A stretch of 64,000 bases of DNA, taken from Terrihalobacillus insolitus. GTDB lineage: Bacteria > Bacillota > Bacilli > Bacillales > Amphibacillaceae. The notes below the pieces were generated by a model, which worked only from the letters and a program-made list of their open reading frames with translations, searched no databases and was not told the origin of the DNA. Both the position numbers and the translations under genes were made by a program. How positions within the stretch are numbered: position 1 is the stretch's first letter; each line of letters begins with the position of its first letter. Positions 53,696 to 61,348 of this stretch are shown piece by piece. The stretch spans positions 1 through 64,000 of the forward strand of contig NZ_JAMQKB010000011.1 in assembly GCF_028416575.1 (NCBI RefSeq), in the 5' to 3' direction.

Positions 53696-54184
53696 ATGAA
53701 TTTAGGTAATTTTTATTTTTTAATCGATGACTATTTTATTGACTTTCCTGATACTAAACTTATGTCAAATAAAGAAACTGTACATGGTATTGCACATGAT
53801 CGCCCCTGTTTTTATGCTGTATACGATGAAGCGACTTCTATATACTGGCTCGTTCCTTTCTCTTCACAGCTTACAAAATTCAAGGGGATATATCAGAAGA
53901 AAATCGATCGTTATGGTAAATGTGATACGATCGTATTTGGAGAAGTATTAGGACACGAGAAAGCTTTTCTCATTCAAAATATATGCGCTGCATTACCAAG
54001 TTACATCAAGAATTAATACATAGATGCTAAAGCAAATATTCCTGTAAAAGTAGACGGAGTTTTTGAAAAAGAACTAATCACTAAAGCCAAGAGAGTGTTA
54101 GCCCTCCAAAGAAAAGGAATAAAATTAATTTTCCCCGATGTACTACACATTGAAAAAGAACTACTTAAGAAAATCAATAAATGA
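53696..54184 (+). pseudogene. type III toxin (CptN/ToxN-superfamily-like), nonsense mutated
   Basis: ATG 53696 follows GCGGGGAAA. The product reads NFYFLIDDYFIDFPDTKLMS, HDRPCFYAVYDEATSIYWLV, PFSSQLTKFKGIYQKKIDRY and FGEVLGHEKAFLIQNICAAL. This is the plan of the small endoribonuclease toxins of type III systems (substrate-like loop, then PxSS and AFLIQN). Codon 107 is TAA at 54014-54016. The same frame then continues YIDAKANIPVKVDGVFEKEL to TGA 54184, giving 162 codons. A GAA to TAA change would explain it. The toxin is probably inactive, and family assignment rests on motif and context. Confidence 0.6.
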
Positions 54185-54315
54185 TTCTCCAAGGTATGGT
54201 CACAGTGAAGACCCGAATTATTACTAGAACTTCTCCTTTCAAAACAGAACGACAGTATGGTCATACCATCGCCATCTAGATTGTTCAAAATTATATGGTA
54301 AGGTAACTAGCTATT

Positions 54316-54523
54316 ATGGACTTAAATCGAGAATTTTTATACTACATTCATTAAGACATATACATTACTTCTTTCAGAGGCTTGCGTACACTCGAATAAA
54401 CTATGACAGACTTGGCCATTCAGATGATCAAATCTCAAAAATGTACAATACTTCCACGTCACCCATAAAATGAAAAAAGAAGCTCCCCGAAAGTTTCATC
54501 AACTTATGAGAAGCCTCCATTAG
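54316..54523 (+). pseudogene. tyrosine recombinase (integrase) C-terminal relic
   Basis: The sequence FILHSLRHIHYFFQRLAYTR, then YDRLGHSDDQISKMYNTST, corresponds to the H-x-L-R-H-x-H and LGH boxes of phage-type integrases. After a frameshift MKKEAPRKFHQLMRSL matches the usual C-terminal tail. The catalytic Tyr region is damaged. This is evidence that a phage- or ICE-type element once occupied this segment. No gene is visible in 54524-54821 beyond repeat copy 3. Confidence 0.65.
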
Positions 54524-54664
54524 AATCCTCATTTCACTCAGAAAATCTTATATCAATGGCTGGAGGACATAATTACATCATGCCTTCGTAAGATTAAATT
54601 AGTCAACACCTAGTAATGAGGGTATTATAAGCATACTCATATCATATTCTACTACTCTTAACAC

Positions 54665-54709
54665 CTTTCAACCTTCGACAAATTTCGGGGCGTCACTGTG
54701 ACAAAGCTT
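54665..54709. repeat. module-end repeat, copy 3
   Basis: CTTTCAACCTTCGACAAATT followed by TCGGGGCGTCACTGTGACAA and AGCTT; it matches copy 1 over about 40 bp. Confidence 0.8.
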
Positions 54710-54821
54710 TAGCTCCTGGTTGTTTGATTTGATGTCAGTTTCCAACTTTATTGTTACTTAACAATAGCTTGTCTATTTCATCTTTATAATATAAAAAATT
54801 GTTTTTAAAACATAACAAAAA

Positions 54822-54850
54822 GTCAGTAATAGCAATATGCTATCACTGAC
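54822..54850 (-). terminator. terminator on the reverse strand
   Basis: GTCAGTAATAGCA pairs with TGCTATCACTGAC with one mismatch, followed on the reverse strand by TTTTTG. A second perfect 12-bp inverted repeat (TTAGAATTCACA/TGTGAATTCTAA) lies at 54866-54894. Confidence 0.7.
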
Positions 54851-54890
54851 CTATGACATTTTATATTAGAATTCACAATTGATGTGAATT

Positions 54891-55079
54891 CTAATGTGAA
54901 ATGTCACAAACGACCTTAAAGTATATGCCTTTTTCTAACTTAAAAATGTCATATAATTCAGCATAACATGTCATTTGTTGTAATAATTCTAACTTAATTT
55001 GACGTATACGGGGTACAGCCAACATTCGGAAATTTTGTACGCTAAGGATTGACTTTTTTAGATTGGCTTGTTCCATCAC
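54891..55079 (-). CDS. possible small protein
   Basis: This 62-codon frame is helical and amphipathic (LSVQNFRMLAVPRIRQIKLE, then LLQQMTCYAELYDIFKLEKG) and is followed by a terminator on the same strand. The start lacks a clear ribosome site. It could be a real small regulator or a relic. Confidence 0.35.
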   Translation of the reverse strand: MMEQANLKKSILSVQNFRMLAVPRIRQIKLELLQQMTCYAELYDIFKLEKGIYFKVVCDISH

Positions 55080-55103
55080 TACAATTATTTGACAGACATT
55101 TTA

Positions 55104-55772
55104 TTATAATTCACTTATTTCTTTTTTGTATTTCTTTTTTATCTCTTGTTTCATTTTTTTGTGTGTTTCTTTGTCTTTCTTATCTATTTGTTTGTTTTTA
55201 AATTCATCATCAACATTCATATTAAAACGACCATTATTCATGTTTATTACGCTATATTCACCAAATGTGTTTTTCTTAAGGTACAGCACATATTTTTCAC
55301 CCTTTTTTAATTCCAAATAATTTTCTGTAGTAAATTTTTTTCTTTTGTCTTTATTTTTAATTATAGATACTGGTTCTATAATATTCAAAGTTCCTTTTTT
55401 ATCAATGTTATCATCATTAGTTTTCTTTAATACTTTTTTTATTGTAATAGGAGTTTTAGTGTAAAAGTCTTCTATTACATCTTCTTTTAGTTGTGGATCA
55501 GATGGTAAATATTTCACAACATGTTCCCTATCCTCAAAACTTTTATTTACCTTGGCTAAAACAACAAGGTCAGCTTCTTCAAACATCTTACTTTCCTCAG
55601 TATATTTAATATAGTTTGCATCAAAATTAACTGTTTCTAAAACATTTGTTTCATCAACATTTGTATCACCACTTTTAGGTGCTGAGTTTTTGTCAGATTC
55701 AATTGAGCACGCACTAGTAAAAATTATACCTAATAAAAAAACATATACTAAAAAAATATTACTATTCTTCAT
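55104..55772 (-). CDS. lipoprotein, unknown function
   Basis: ATG 55772 follows GGAGGG. The 222-aa protein has a signal peptide with the lipobox FTSAC (Cys22). The exported domain reads YTEESKMFEEADLVVLAKVN, TPITIKKVLKKTNDDNIDKK and LELKKGEKYVLYLKKNTFGE, and ends in a Lys-rich tail. The pattern around EEADLVVLAKV recalls small exported beta-sandwich proteins of Bacillus. It probably forms a pair with the metalloprotease gene 24 bases upstream. Confidence 0.7.
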   Translation of the reverse strand: MKNSNIFLVYVFLLGIIFTSACSIESDKNSAPKSGDTNVDETNVLETVNFDANYIKYTEESKMFEEADLVVLAKVNKSFEDREHVVKYLPSDPQLKEDVIEDFYTKTPITIKKVLKKTNDDNIDKKGTLNIIEPVSIIKNKDKRKKFTTENYLELKKGEKYVLYLKKNTFGEYSVINMNNGRFNMNVDDEFKNKQIDKKDKETHKKMKQEIKKKYKKEISEL

Positions 55773-55795
55773 CTAATCCCTCCAAGGTCAAATAT

Positions 55796-56374
55796 CTAAT
55801 ACCACTTAGCATCTATTTCACCAGAATCATAACTTGTTATATTATACGGTAAGGTTCTCCAACCTTGTGGCATAACAGAATAATATGCACTGGATGCATG
55901 AGCCATTTTTATAGAATGTCCAATCTCATGAGCTGCATTCATACTTACATGACTATTATTATATGAGGATTGGGCTCTCATTTGATTGTCATAAATAAAT
56001 ACATTCACGCGATACCAATATTCATTAACACTTGCAACTTCCGAGTTACCATTAATGGGTTGTATTCTTCCAAGCAATCCTGAAGTTGATGTATTTCCAA
56101 CATAATACCTATCAATATATGTACCAGTATCATAAGTTTTCTTAATATTTACACCAAAATGATCATTCCAGTACCCTCTACCTGCATCATAATTATCGTC
56201 ATAATTATAAGAATAAACTGAACTATGATACCATGCATAAGGGGCTGCCTGATAACTTCTACTTCCACCAAAGTAATCAGCCTTCACATCAATAATAAAA
56301 AACATTGAACTTAAGACTACTGCTGATGTTAAAACCATAATACTCTTTAGAATTTTTTTAACAATAAAACTCAA
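55796..56374 (-). CDS. secreted matrixin-like zinc metalloprotease
   Basis: ATG 56374 follows AGGAGGAATT. The 192-aa protein has a signal peptide (cleavage near VKADY, residue 33) and a small metzincin domain. The zinc motif is AAHEIGHSIKMAH, that is H-E-x2-H-x5-H with Lys where Gly is usual, and YSVMPQG supplies the Met-turn. The pre-domain is rich in Tyr, Asn and Asp. It likely cuts extracellular proteins or peptides. It lies with the lipoprotein gene inside the 5.45-kb insertion. Confidence 0.85.
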   Translation of the reverse strand: MSFIVKKILKSIMVLTSAVVLSSMFFIIDVKADYFGGSRSYQAAPYAWYHSSVYSYNYDDNYDAGRGYWNDHFGVNIKKTYDTGTYIDRYYVGNTSTSGLLGRIQPINGNSEVASVNEYWYRVNVFIYDNQMRAQSSYNNSHVSMNAAHEIGHSIKMAHASSAYYSVMPQGWRTLPYNITSYDSGEIDAKWY

Positions 56375-56551
56375 TCTAATTCCTCCTTAAAATTAAAGTT
56401 TTGCACTAGTAAATAGAATAATTAATCACACCTCCCTTTTCGCTTAATTACAAATTATTCAAAAAAGTTACATTCCCTTCTTTTTTTTTAAAAAAAAACC
56501 AATATTTTTTTAAAATTAAAATAGATACACGGAACAAAGCATTAAATAAAA

Positions 56552-56588
56552 AAGGCAAGGATCTATTACCAAATAGAATCCTTGCCTT
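56552..56588. terminator. strong bidirectional hairpin
   Basis: AAGGCAAGGAT and ATCCTTGCCTT pair perfectly with an inner 5-bp stem and are flanked by A- and T-runs. The remainder of 56375-56807 holds only short relic frames on the reverse strand (for example one ending VQKQLELELPARKEEIL). Confidence 0.85.
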
Positions 56589-56807
56589 CTTTTTTATAAA
56601 ATTTCTTCTTTCCTAGCAGGTAGTTCTAATTCCAATTGTTTTTGAACTATTGTGGCCATGTCACAAACTGTGTTCACGGACATTAATATTGGTAACTAAC
56701 TCTTCAGAAACCAATTTTATTCTTCTTCCTCAAACGCGCCTCGTTTGTTGAAATTCATTTTTCTTTTACATAGTATCAGTCTACTACGTAATATAAGAGT
56801 TACTCAT

Positions 56808-57187
56808 ACAGATAGGTAAGGGTTTGACATTATCTCCCCCTTTTCCCCCTGTTTGCACTGTATGTGCAACTTTCATCGCGTACGGCGCGCCAACTAATCC
56901 AATTCATCCTATTCTATGTATTTAAAGAAGTTTATTTTGTTCCAATCTTAGATTGCCTGAAGGTTGCATTGTCTACGAAGTTCATTAATCATTTCTTTTT
57001 GTTTATGGTTCAGGTGTAATGTTTGAAGTGTAGCTTTAATTTTAAGCTTATCCTTTAAATGGACAAGTCGGTGAATAGGTTCATATAGCACGATCAGATT
57101 CGAAAACTTATCATCTCTTGTGAGATGATAAGGCTCTTTATGATGACAATGCCAATCCGAAAGACCGAGCTCTCTCACCATGTTCAT
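56808..57187 (-). mobile_element. group II intron relic: maturase HNH tail plus domains V and VI
   Basis: The frame 57187-56948 encodes the C-terminal HNH part of an intron-encoded reverse transcriptase (WHCHHKEPYHLTRDDKFSNL, then YEPIHRLVHL and MINELRRQCNLQAI). Downstream on the same strand, about 56890-56854 holds CCGTACGCGATGAAAGTTGC, a close match to the group II domain V hairpin with its GAAA loop. A domain-VI-like stretch follows, ending near 56808. The 5' RNA domains and the RT domain are missing. The region 57188-57400 carries no intact gene. Confidence 0.75.
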
Positions 57188-57400
57188 TCAGCTCAAGCGC
57201 CATGATTTACACCGCCCCCGCGGGTAGAATTTCGTCAGCCGGGACTGTTACGGTAAATTCTCACGCCTTTTCACCGAGCTTATAACACTCTCATTCTTGC
57301 TAAATCAAGTGCTATTCGACTAAGAGAGAGCCCTTCAAGACGTTACGCTATCATTTGACTCTTCGATATAATCCTTCAGTCCTGTAAAGAACTGACTGGG

Positions 57401-57486
57401 GTTTTACCACTATCTAAAATTACATTGCTCTAAAACTTATGTGGGCATATACCAGAAGTGAAACAAGTTTTACCACTATCTAAAAT
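57401..57486. repeat. 20-bp direct repeat, two copies
   Basis: GTTTTACCACTATCTAAAAT occurs at 57401-57420 and 57467-57486, 66 bases apart start to start. The second copy ends exactly where the DUF3885 frame resumes, so it marks the right edge of the insertion. Confidence 0.85.
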
Positions 57487-57816
57487 ACAATCCCTTATAT
57501 CTATCCAGAAGATGATGAAGATGGAAAGTATAGAACACATAGATTTTTTCTAACGTGCAAAACATCTGACTTTGAATATATTCCCATGCTAAAGGCAGTC
57601 TGTAATCAAGATATGGGATTAAAACCAAGTATTTTTCACGACGTATATTTTATAAATGTTAACAAAAACACTATATTTCACGTTTATGATGATAGGGGTT
57701 GTGACTTGCTGGCTACTTCACCAGATACAATACGAGAGATTTACGAAGAGTACAATGATTGGATATTAGATTATGACCGAGATAAAATTGATAAAGTCTT
57801 CAAAAAAGATTATTAA
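57487..57816 (+). pseudogene. DUF3885 protein, 3' half of the interrupted gene
   Basis: The frame resumes at 57487 with TIPYIYPEDDEDGKYRTHRF and runs through LTCKTSDFEYIPMLKAVCNQ, DMGLKPSIFHDVYFINVNKN and IFHVYDDRGCDLLATSPDTI to YNDWILDYDRDKIDKVFK. With the 5' half at 51702 it rebuilds a complete DUF3885 protein of about 215 aa. An ATG at 57586 could start a partial product but has no ribosome site. The stop codon is followed at once by the AACGGGGGC repeat. Confidence 0.88.
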
Positions 57817-57860
57817 AGTAACGGGGGCATTTCTTCAAGAAGGAGATTTAGCTCCTTTCT
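57814..57860 (+). repeat. AACGGGGGC repeat after DUF3885
   Basis: TAAAGTAACGGGGGC includes the stop codon; TTCTTCAAGAAGGAG follows, with AGGAG/CTCCT forming a hairpin. Confidence 0.75.
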
Positions 57861-57921
57861 ATTTAAGTAAAGAAGCAGCAATATTGAAGAAGAAATGTAC
57901 AAATATCAGGAGTGAGTAATA

Positions 57922-58479
57922 TTGAAATTTGTTTTAATATTTGGTCCACAAGCAGTTGGAAAAATGACAGTAGGACAAGAGCTATCAAAAATTACTGACC
58001 TAAAGCTATTTCACAATCATATGACAATTGATTTGTTGGAGCCATTTTTTGAATTTAGCCCAGAAATGTGGAGGTTATCAACCTTGTTTCGAGAGGAGAT
58101 ATTTAAATCCTTCTCAAAAACTGATAAGTATGGAATGATATTTACTTTTGTATGGGCGTTTAATCAAAAAGATGATTGGGAAAACGTTGAAAAAATGTGT
58201 AACATCTTTAGTTCTCAAGGAGCTGAATTATATTTCGTAGAGTTAAAAGCTAATGTAGAAGAAAGGCTTAGACGAAATAAAACACCGAATAGGTTGGAGC
58301 AAAAACCTACCAAAAGAAATATAAAACAATCTGAAGAAAATTTATTGAGCACTATGGATACTCTTAGATTAAATTCAGAAGAAGGTGAAATTAAAAAGAA
58401 TAATTATTTGAGAATAGATAATACAAAACTTAATGCTGAAGAAGTTGCAAAAATGGTAAAAAATCGGTTCAGGTTATAG
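57922..58479 (+). CDS. P-loop kinase-like protein (AAA/shikimate-kinase-like)
   Basis: TTG 57922 follows AGGAGTGAG. The 185-aa protein has Walker A in FGPQAVGKMTVGQELS, then LKLFHNHMTIDLLEPFF and FVWAFNQKDDWENVEKM. Further on ELKANVEERLRRNKTPNRLE gives the Arg-rich LID. Similar small Bacillus proteins are annotated as AAA family or shikimate-kinase-like; the substrate is unknown. It is a single-gene unit ending at the AACGGG repeat that now borders the group II intron. Confidence 0.78.
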   Translation: MKFVLIFGPQAVGKMTVGQELSKITDLKLFHNHMTIDLLEPFFEFSPEMWRLSTLFREEIFKSFSKTDKYGMIFTFVWAFNQKDDWENVEKMCNIFSSQGAELYFVELKANVEERLRRNKTPNRLEQKPTKRNIKQSEENLLSTMDTLRLNSEEGEIKKNNYLRIDNTKLNAEEVAKMVKNRFRL

Positions 58480-58501
58480 TTTTATCTTCTTCAACAAACG
58501 G

Positions 58502-59366
58502 GTGCGCGCGACAAGTTCTGTTATAAGCGCTTTTGCAGCGTGAAATACAGGAAGTTTACTAGATAGACTTTAACTTTACAACGGAGGATTGGAATGATGG
58601 AACCATGTTTCCTGAAACAATCCCATCAATACTCCTGCGTGTGTCGTAATTGACAGATTACGGGGTTCGAAGCACAGGTAGATTCGGCAGAAGGAAAGCT
58701 AAAGCCATTCTAATGGAAAAGGTACGCTAACTGATATGCCGCATGGCTTAAAAACTAGATAAAGTGAGAATGTTCCAATAGAGAGAACTGACGAACTTCC
58801 GAATGTACAGGTCTAAAGTTAGAACATAGTGTAAAGCTATGTCCCAACCAACGTTGGGGTGAGTGGTGTAGAGTAAAAATGCACCCTCTGAAATACACTA
58901 TACCGAACAAAGGCGGTATCAAGCTCACAGGCTTAAAGGAAGCACCTACGTCTAGAATGGATAGCTACGTTGTAAGGTACTTGGGAAGCAGGAAACGTTG
59001 AAACAAGGACTGTTATCCGAAACGTTTGCTATAAGGCGAAAGCTGAAATGCATTTATTCTTGCGAAGGTAGGGGTACGACTGACGAAGCTCCTGTAATAG
59101 GAGTGGAGGAACAGCCCCAAGTCTAGCGAAATGGAATGATTATTTTCCAAGCGTTCATCGCACCGATCGGGTAGGAATGCGAGGTTTTTCGCAGTGCGAG
59201 CTCTTAACAAGTAGAGTGGTAGGCACCATCTTGTTTAAGGGTAACGAGGAACTTATAGTCTAAAGTACATAGCATTAGATAGAACGCGGAACGACGGGAA
59301 ACTGTCACATTCCGTGTGGAGCATGGGAAAAGCTGGAGATAACTTCAAATGCTTACCTATTGCTAA
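58502..59366 (+). ncRNA. ORF-less group II intron
   Basis: The 5' end GTGCGCGCG fits the GUGYG consensus and lies inside the AACGGG repeat that follows the kinase gene. The segment lacks protein genes but has the ordered helices expected for domain I-III, including GGTACGACTGACGAAGCTCC near 59072. Then come ACGAGGAACTTATAGTC and a domain-V-type hair-pin (CGCGGAA with TTCCGTG, upper stem GACGG-GAAA-CTGTC). Domain VI follows (GGAGATAACTTCAAATGC), and the intron ends near 59366. The protein gene usually in domain IV is absent apart from scraps near 59150. Splicing would need a maturase from elsewhere. Confidence 0.75.
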
Positions 59367-59481
59367 CGATTCTACAATAAGTGGGGACGCTTTTATTACT
59401 ATCACAGCAGTAATTTTAAGAAGGTATTTACATTAAAAATATAGAAAACAAGTCAGATAATTTTTTTTGGGGGGGAGAAAA

Positions 59482-60039
59482 ATGTTTGTATATAAAATTG
59501 ATGAAGAAATATCACTAAAGCTAGTTGAGTTAAAGGATGCAGAAAGAGTTTTTGAACTAACTGATAATTCCAGAGAATATCTTCGTGAATGGCTTCCTTG
59601 GTTAGATATGACAACAAGCGTTGAAGATACAAAAGAGTTTATTAAATCTTGCTTAAAAAGTTATGCAGAAAATAAAAGCATAACAACTTTTATTCTCTTT
59701 AAAGGAGAAATTGTTGGTACGGCGAGTTATAACAAAATTGATTGGGCTAATAAAATAGCATATATAGGTTATTGGTTAGGAAAGGATTATCAAGGTAATG
59801 GTATTATGGTAAGGGTAGCAAGAGCACTAACGGATTATGCTTTTAATGAGTTGGAGCTTAATAAGGTTGATATTAGTGCTGCTGTGGAAAATAAAAGGAG
59901 TAGGTCAATTCCTGAAAGATTGGGGTTTGTTAATGAAGGTTGTATTAGACAAGCTGAATGGTTATATGACCATTATGTTGACCACATTGTTTACGGAATG
60001 TTAGCTGAAGATTGGAAAAGTAATAATTCCCCTTATTAA
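59482..60039 (+). CDS. RimJ/RimL-type GNAT acetyltransferase
   Basis: ATG 59482 follows a GGGGGGAGAA site. The 185-aa protein has the RimJ/L pattern: REYLREWLPWLDMTTSVEDT, FKGEIVGTASYNKI, then GYWLGKDYQGNGIMVRVARA with the acetyl-CoA loop and SIPERLGFVNEGCIRQAEWL. It ends HIVYGMLAEDW. Relatives acetylate N-terminal Ser/Ala of ribosomal proteins or other small amines. The stop codon lies 2 bases before the AACGGGTGG repeat. Confidence 0.9.
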   Translation: MFVYKIDEEISLKLVELKDAERVFELTDNSREYLREWLPWLDMTTSVEDTKEFIKSCLKSYAENKSITTFILFKGEIVGTASYNKIDWANKIAYIGYWLGKDYQGNGIMVRVARALTDYAFNELELNKVDISAAVENKRSRSIPERLGFVNEGCIRQAEWLYDHYVDHIVYGMLAEDWKSNNSPY

Positions 60040-60096
60040 ACAAACGGGTGGCTTTAATGCATGTTAGTGGAATGTCATCAATGTAGTTGACATTCC
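60037..60096 (+). repeat. AACGGGTGG repeat with hairpin
   Basis: TAAACAAACGGGTGGC includes the stop codon. GGAATGTCA (60069-60077) pairs with TGACATTCC (60088-60096), probably terminating the GNAT message. Confidence 0.75.
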
Positions 60097-60221
60097 CTTA
60101 TAATCTTCAAAAATTATTGGATATCTTATATTTTAGATTTATTGTGTGAACCATTGTCTTTAAGTTACAGCAGTTACTATAACCACATAAACTTTGAGAG
60201 AAATTTTAGGAGGCACACCTT

Positions 60222-60491
60222 ATGCAAGGAAAAGATTTACTAAAAGCAATTGACTATAAAAAACTAACCATTGTTGAACTACAATTAAAGATAAAAAAAC
60301 TTAGAGAGAAATATCCTGAAAAAAAGAAACTCATCTATGTTACACATTCTGCAATTATTGAAGCTGACTTCGAAATGGAATTAGCGGAAAACTTGGAAGA
60401 AGAACCATTAATAGGTCGTGCCATTCAAGAGTATGAGCTATATCCAGAAATAGACATAAAAGATAAAAGAATATTAAATACTTCAGCCTGA
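60222..60491 (+). CDS. hypothetical protein
   Basis: ATG 60222 follows AGGAGGCACACC. The 89-aa charged, helical protein has the pattern ELQLKIKKLREKYPEKKKLI and AELAENLEEEP. It carries no recognisable domain. Similar short proteins accompany mobile or plasmid regions in Bacillus. Confidence 0.55.
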   Translation: MQGKDLLKAIDYKKLTIVELQLKIKKLREKYPEKKKLIYVTHSAIIEADFEMELAENLEEEPLIGRAIQEYELYPEIDIKDKRILNTSA

Positions 60492-60607
60492 ATTTATCTG
60501 AAGAATGTAAAGATAAAACCTTTAGCTTCTCCAAACTCACCAATTCATCTTGAAGAGTTTATTTTGTTTTCTGATCATTTGTTGGGACTTACGGTTGCCT
60601 AAAGGTT

Positions 60608-60675
60608 TGTTGAACTAAAGGGTGGCTTATCTTCAACAAGGGATATACAGTCCTTATTGTGTTAAAGGGCAGGTT
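60608..60675 (+). repeat. AACGGG-type repeat, degenerate core
   Basis: TGAACTAAAGGGTGGC is followed by CTTCAACAAGGGA and CTTATTGTGTTAAAGGGCAG, the last block matching 48142-48161 almost exactly. Confidence 0.65.
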
Positions 60676-60727
60676 TGTGGGCTCTACGCCGCAAAACAAA
60701 AATAAAACTAAAAAGGTGAAAATTAAA

Positions 60728-60829
60728 ATGATGAAAACTATTATGACAAATGTTGAAGATGTAAAAGGTATGGAGTACAAAGAATTACAAGCACTTGCAA
60801 AAATAAGAGTGAATTGGGGGGAAACATGA
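60728..60829 (+). CDS. small ORF coupled to a lipoprotein gene
   Basis: ATG 60728 (site AAAAAGGTG) encodes 33 aa, including TNVEDVKGMEYKELQALAKI, which looks like the start of a HeH/LEM-type helical domain cut short. Its TGA overlaps the lipoprotein ATG as ATGA. It may be a relic acting as a coupling leader. Confidence 0.4.
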   Translation: MMKTIMTNVEDVKGMEYKELQALAKIRVNWGET

Positions 60830-61083
60830 GAATAATTTATGCGCTTTTGTCGGTTTTAGTATTAGCTGCATGTTCTAACTATTCCGAAGAGGTAACTAAG
60901 ACTGGAGAAATAACAAAGATTACTGGAGAAATGGTGTATATTGATGACTTACCGTTAAAAGTAGAGGACACATCAGAGCTTGAAGTAGGGCAAAATGTAA
61001 AAGTAACCTTTATTGATACAACAAGTGCAGAGAGTTGGGACCCTGATGATTTCGAAGTAAAAAATATAGAGATTCTGAAATAA
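60826..61083 (+). CDS. small lipoprotein with an OB-like domain
   Basis: ATG 60826 is chosen because it overlaps the preceding stop codon and follows GGGGGGAA. The 85-aa protein has a short signal peptide ending in the lipobox VLAAC (Cys16) and one beta-rich domain (TKTGEITKITGEMVYIDDLP, then LEVGQNVKVTFIDT). Such small exported domains occur in many Bacillus lipoproteins. Its role is unknown. Confidence 0.65.
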   Translation: MRIIYALLSVLVLAACSNYSEEVTKTGEITKITGEMVYIDDLPLKVEDTSELEVGQNVKVTFIDTTSAESWDPDDFEVKNIEILK

Positions 61084-61099
61084 ATCGAAGCACCTTGCT

Positions 61100-61157
61100 T
61101 ATTCAACAAACGGGGGCATTCCTTTAACAATGGTAATGAACATTCTTTCTACAAAGG
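61100..61157 (+). repeat. AACGGGGGC repeat
   Basis: TTCAACAAACGGGGGC is followed by ATTCCTTTAACAATGG and a CCTTT/AAAGG pairing. The rest of the gap to 61348 has one short hairpin (ATGGAGCT/AGCTTCCAT) and no gene. Confidence 0.7.
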
Positions 61158-61348
61158 TAATAGGACCAGAGGAACCCTGTCCACCACCAGCTGAAATATA
61201 ATGTGCTTAGATGGAGCTTTAGCTTCCATTCCTATAAAGGAAACAAGAGAACTGTCCTAGCTGCCATAAATTTTTTATATTGCAAAGATTAACTCTATTA
61301 AATAAAAGGTGATATACTAACTATAAAGAATAAATGGAGGTGTTAAAG

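Noticed and set aside
59013-59210. 65-codon reverse-strand ORF
   Set aside because: It lies inside the group II intron RNA, has no ribosome site and mirrors intron structural sequence.
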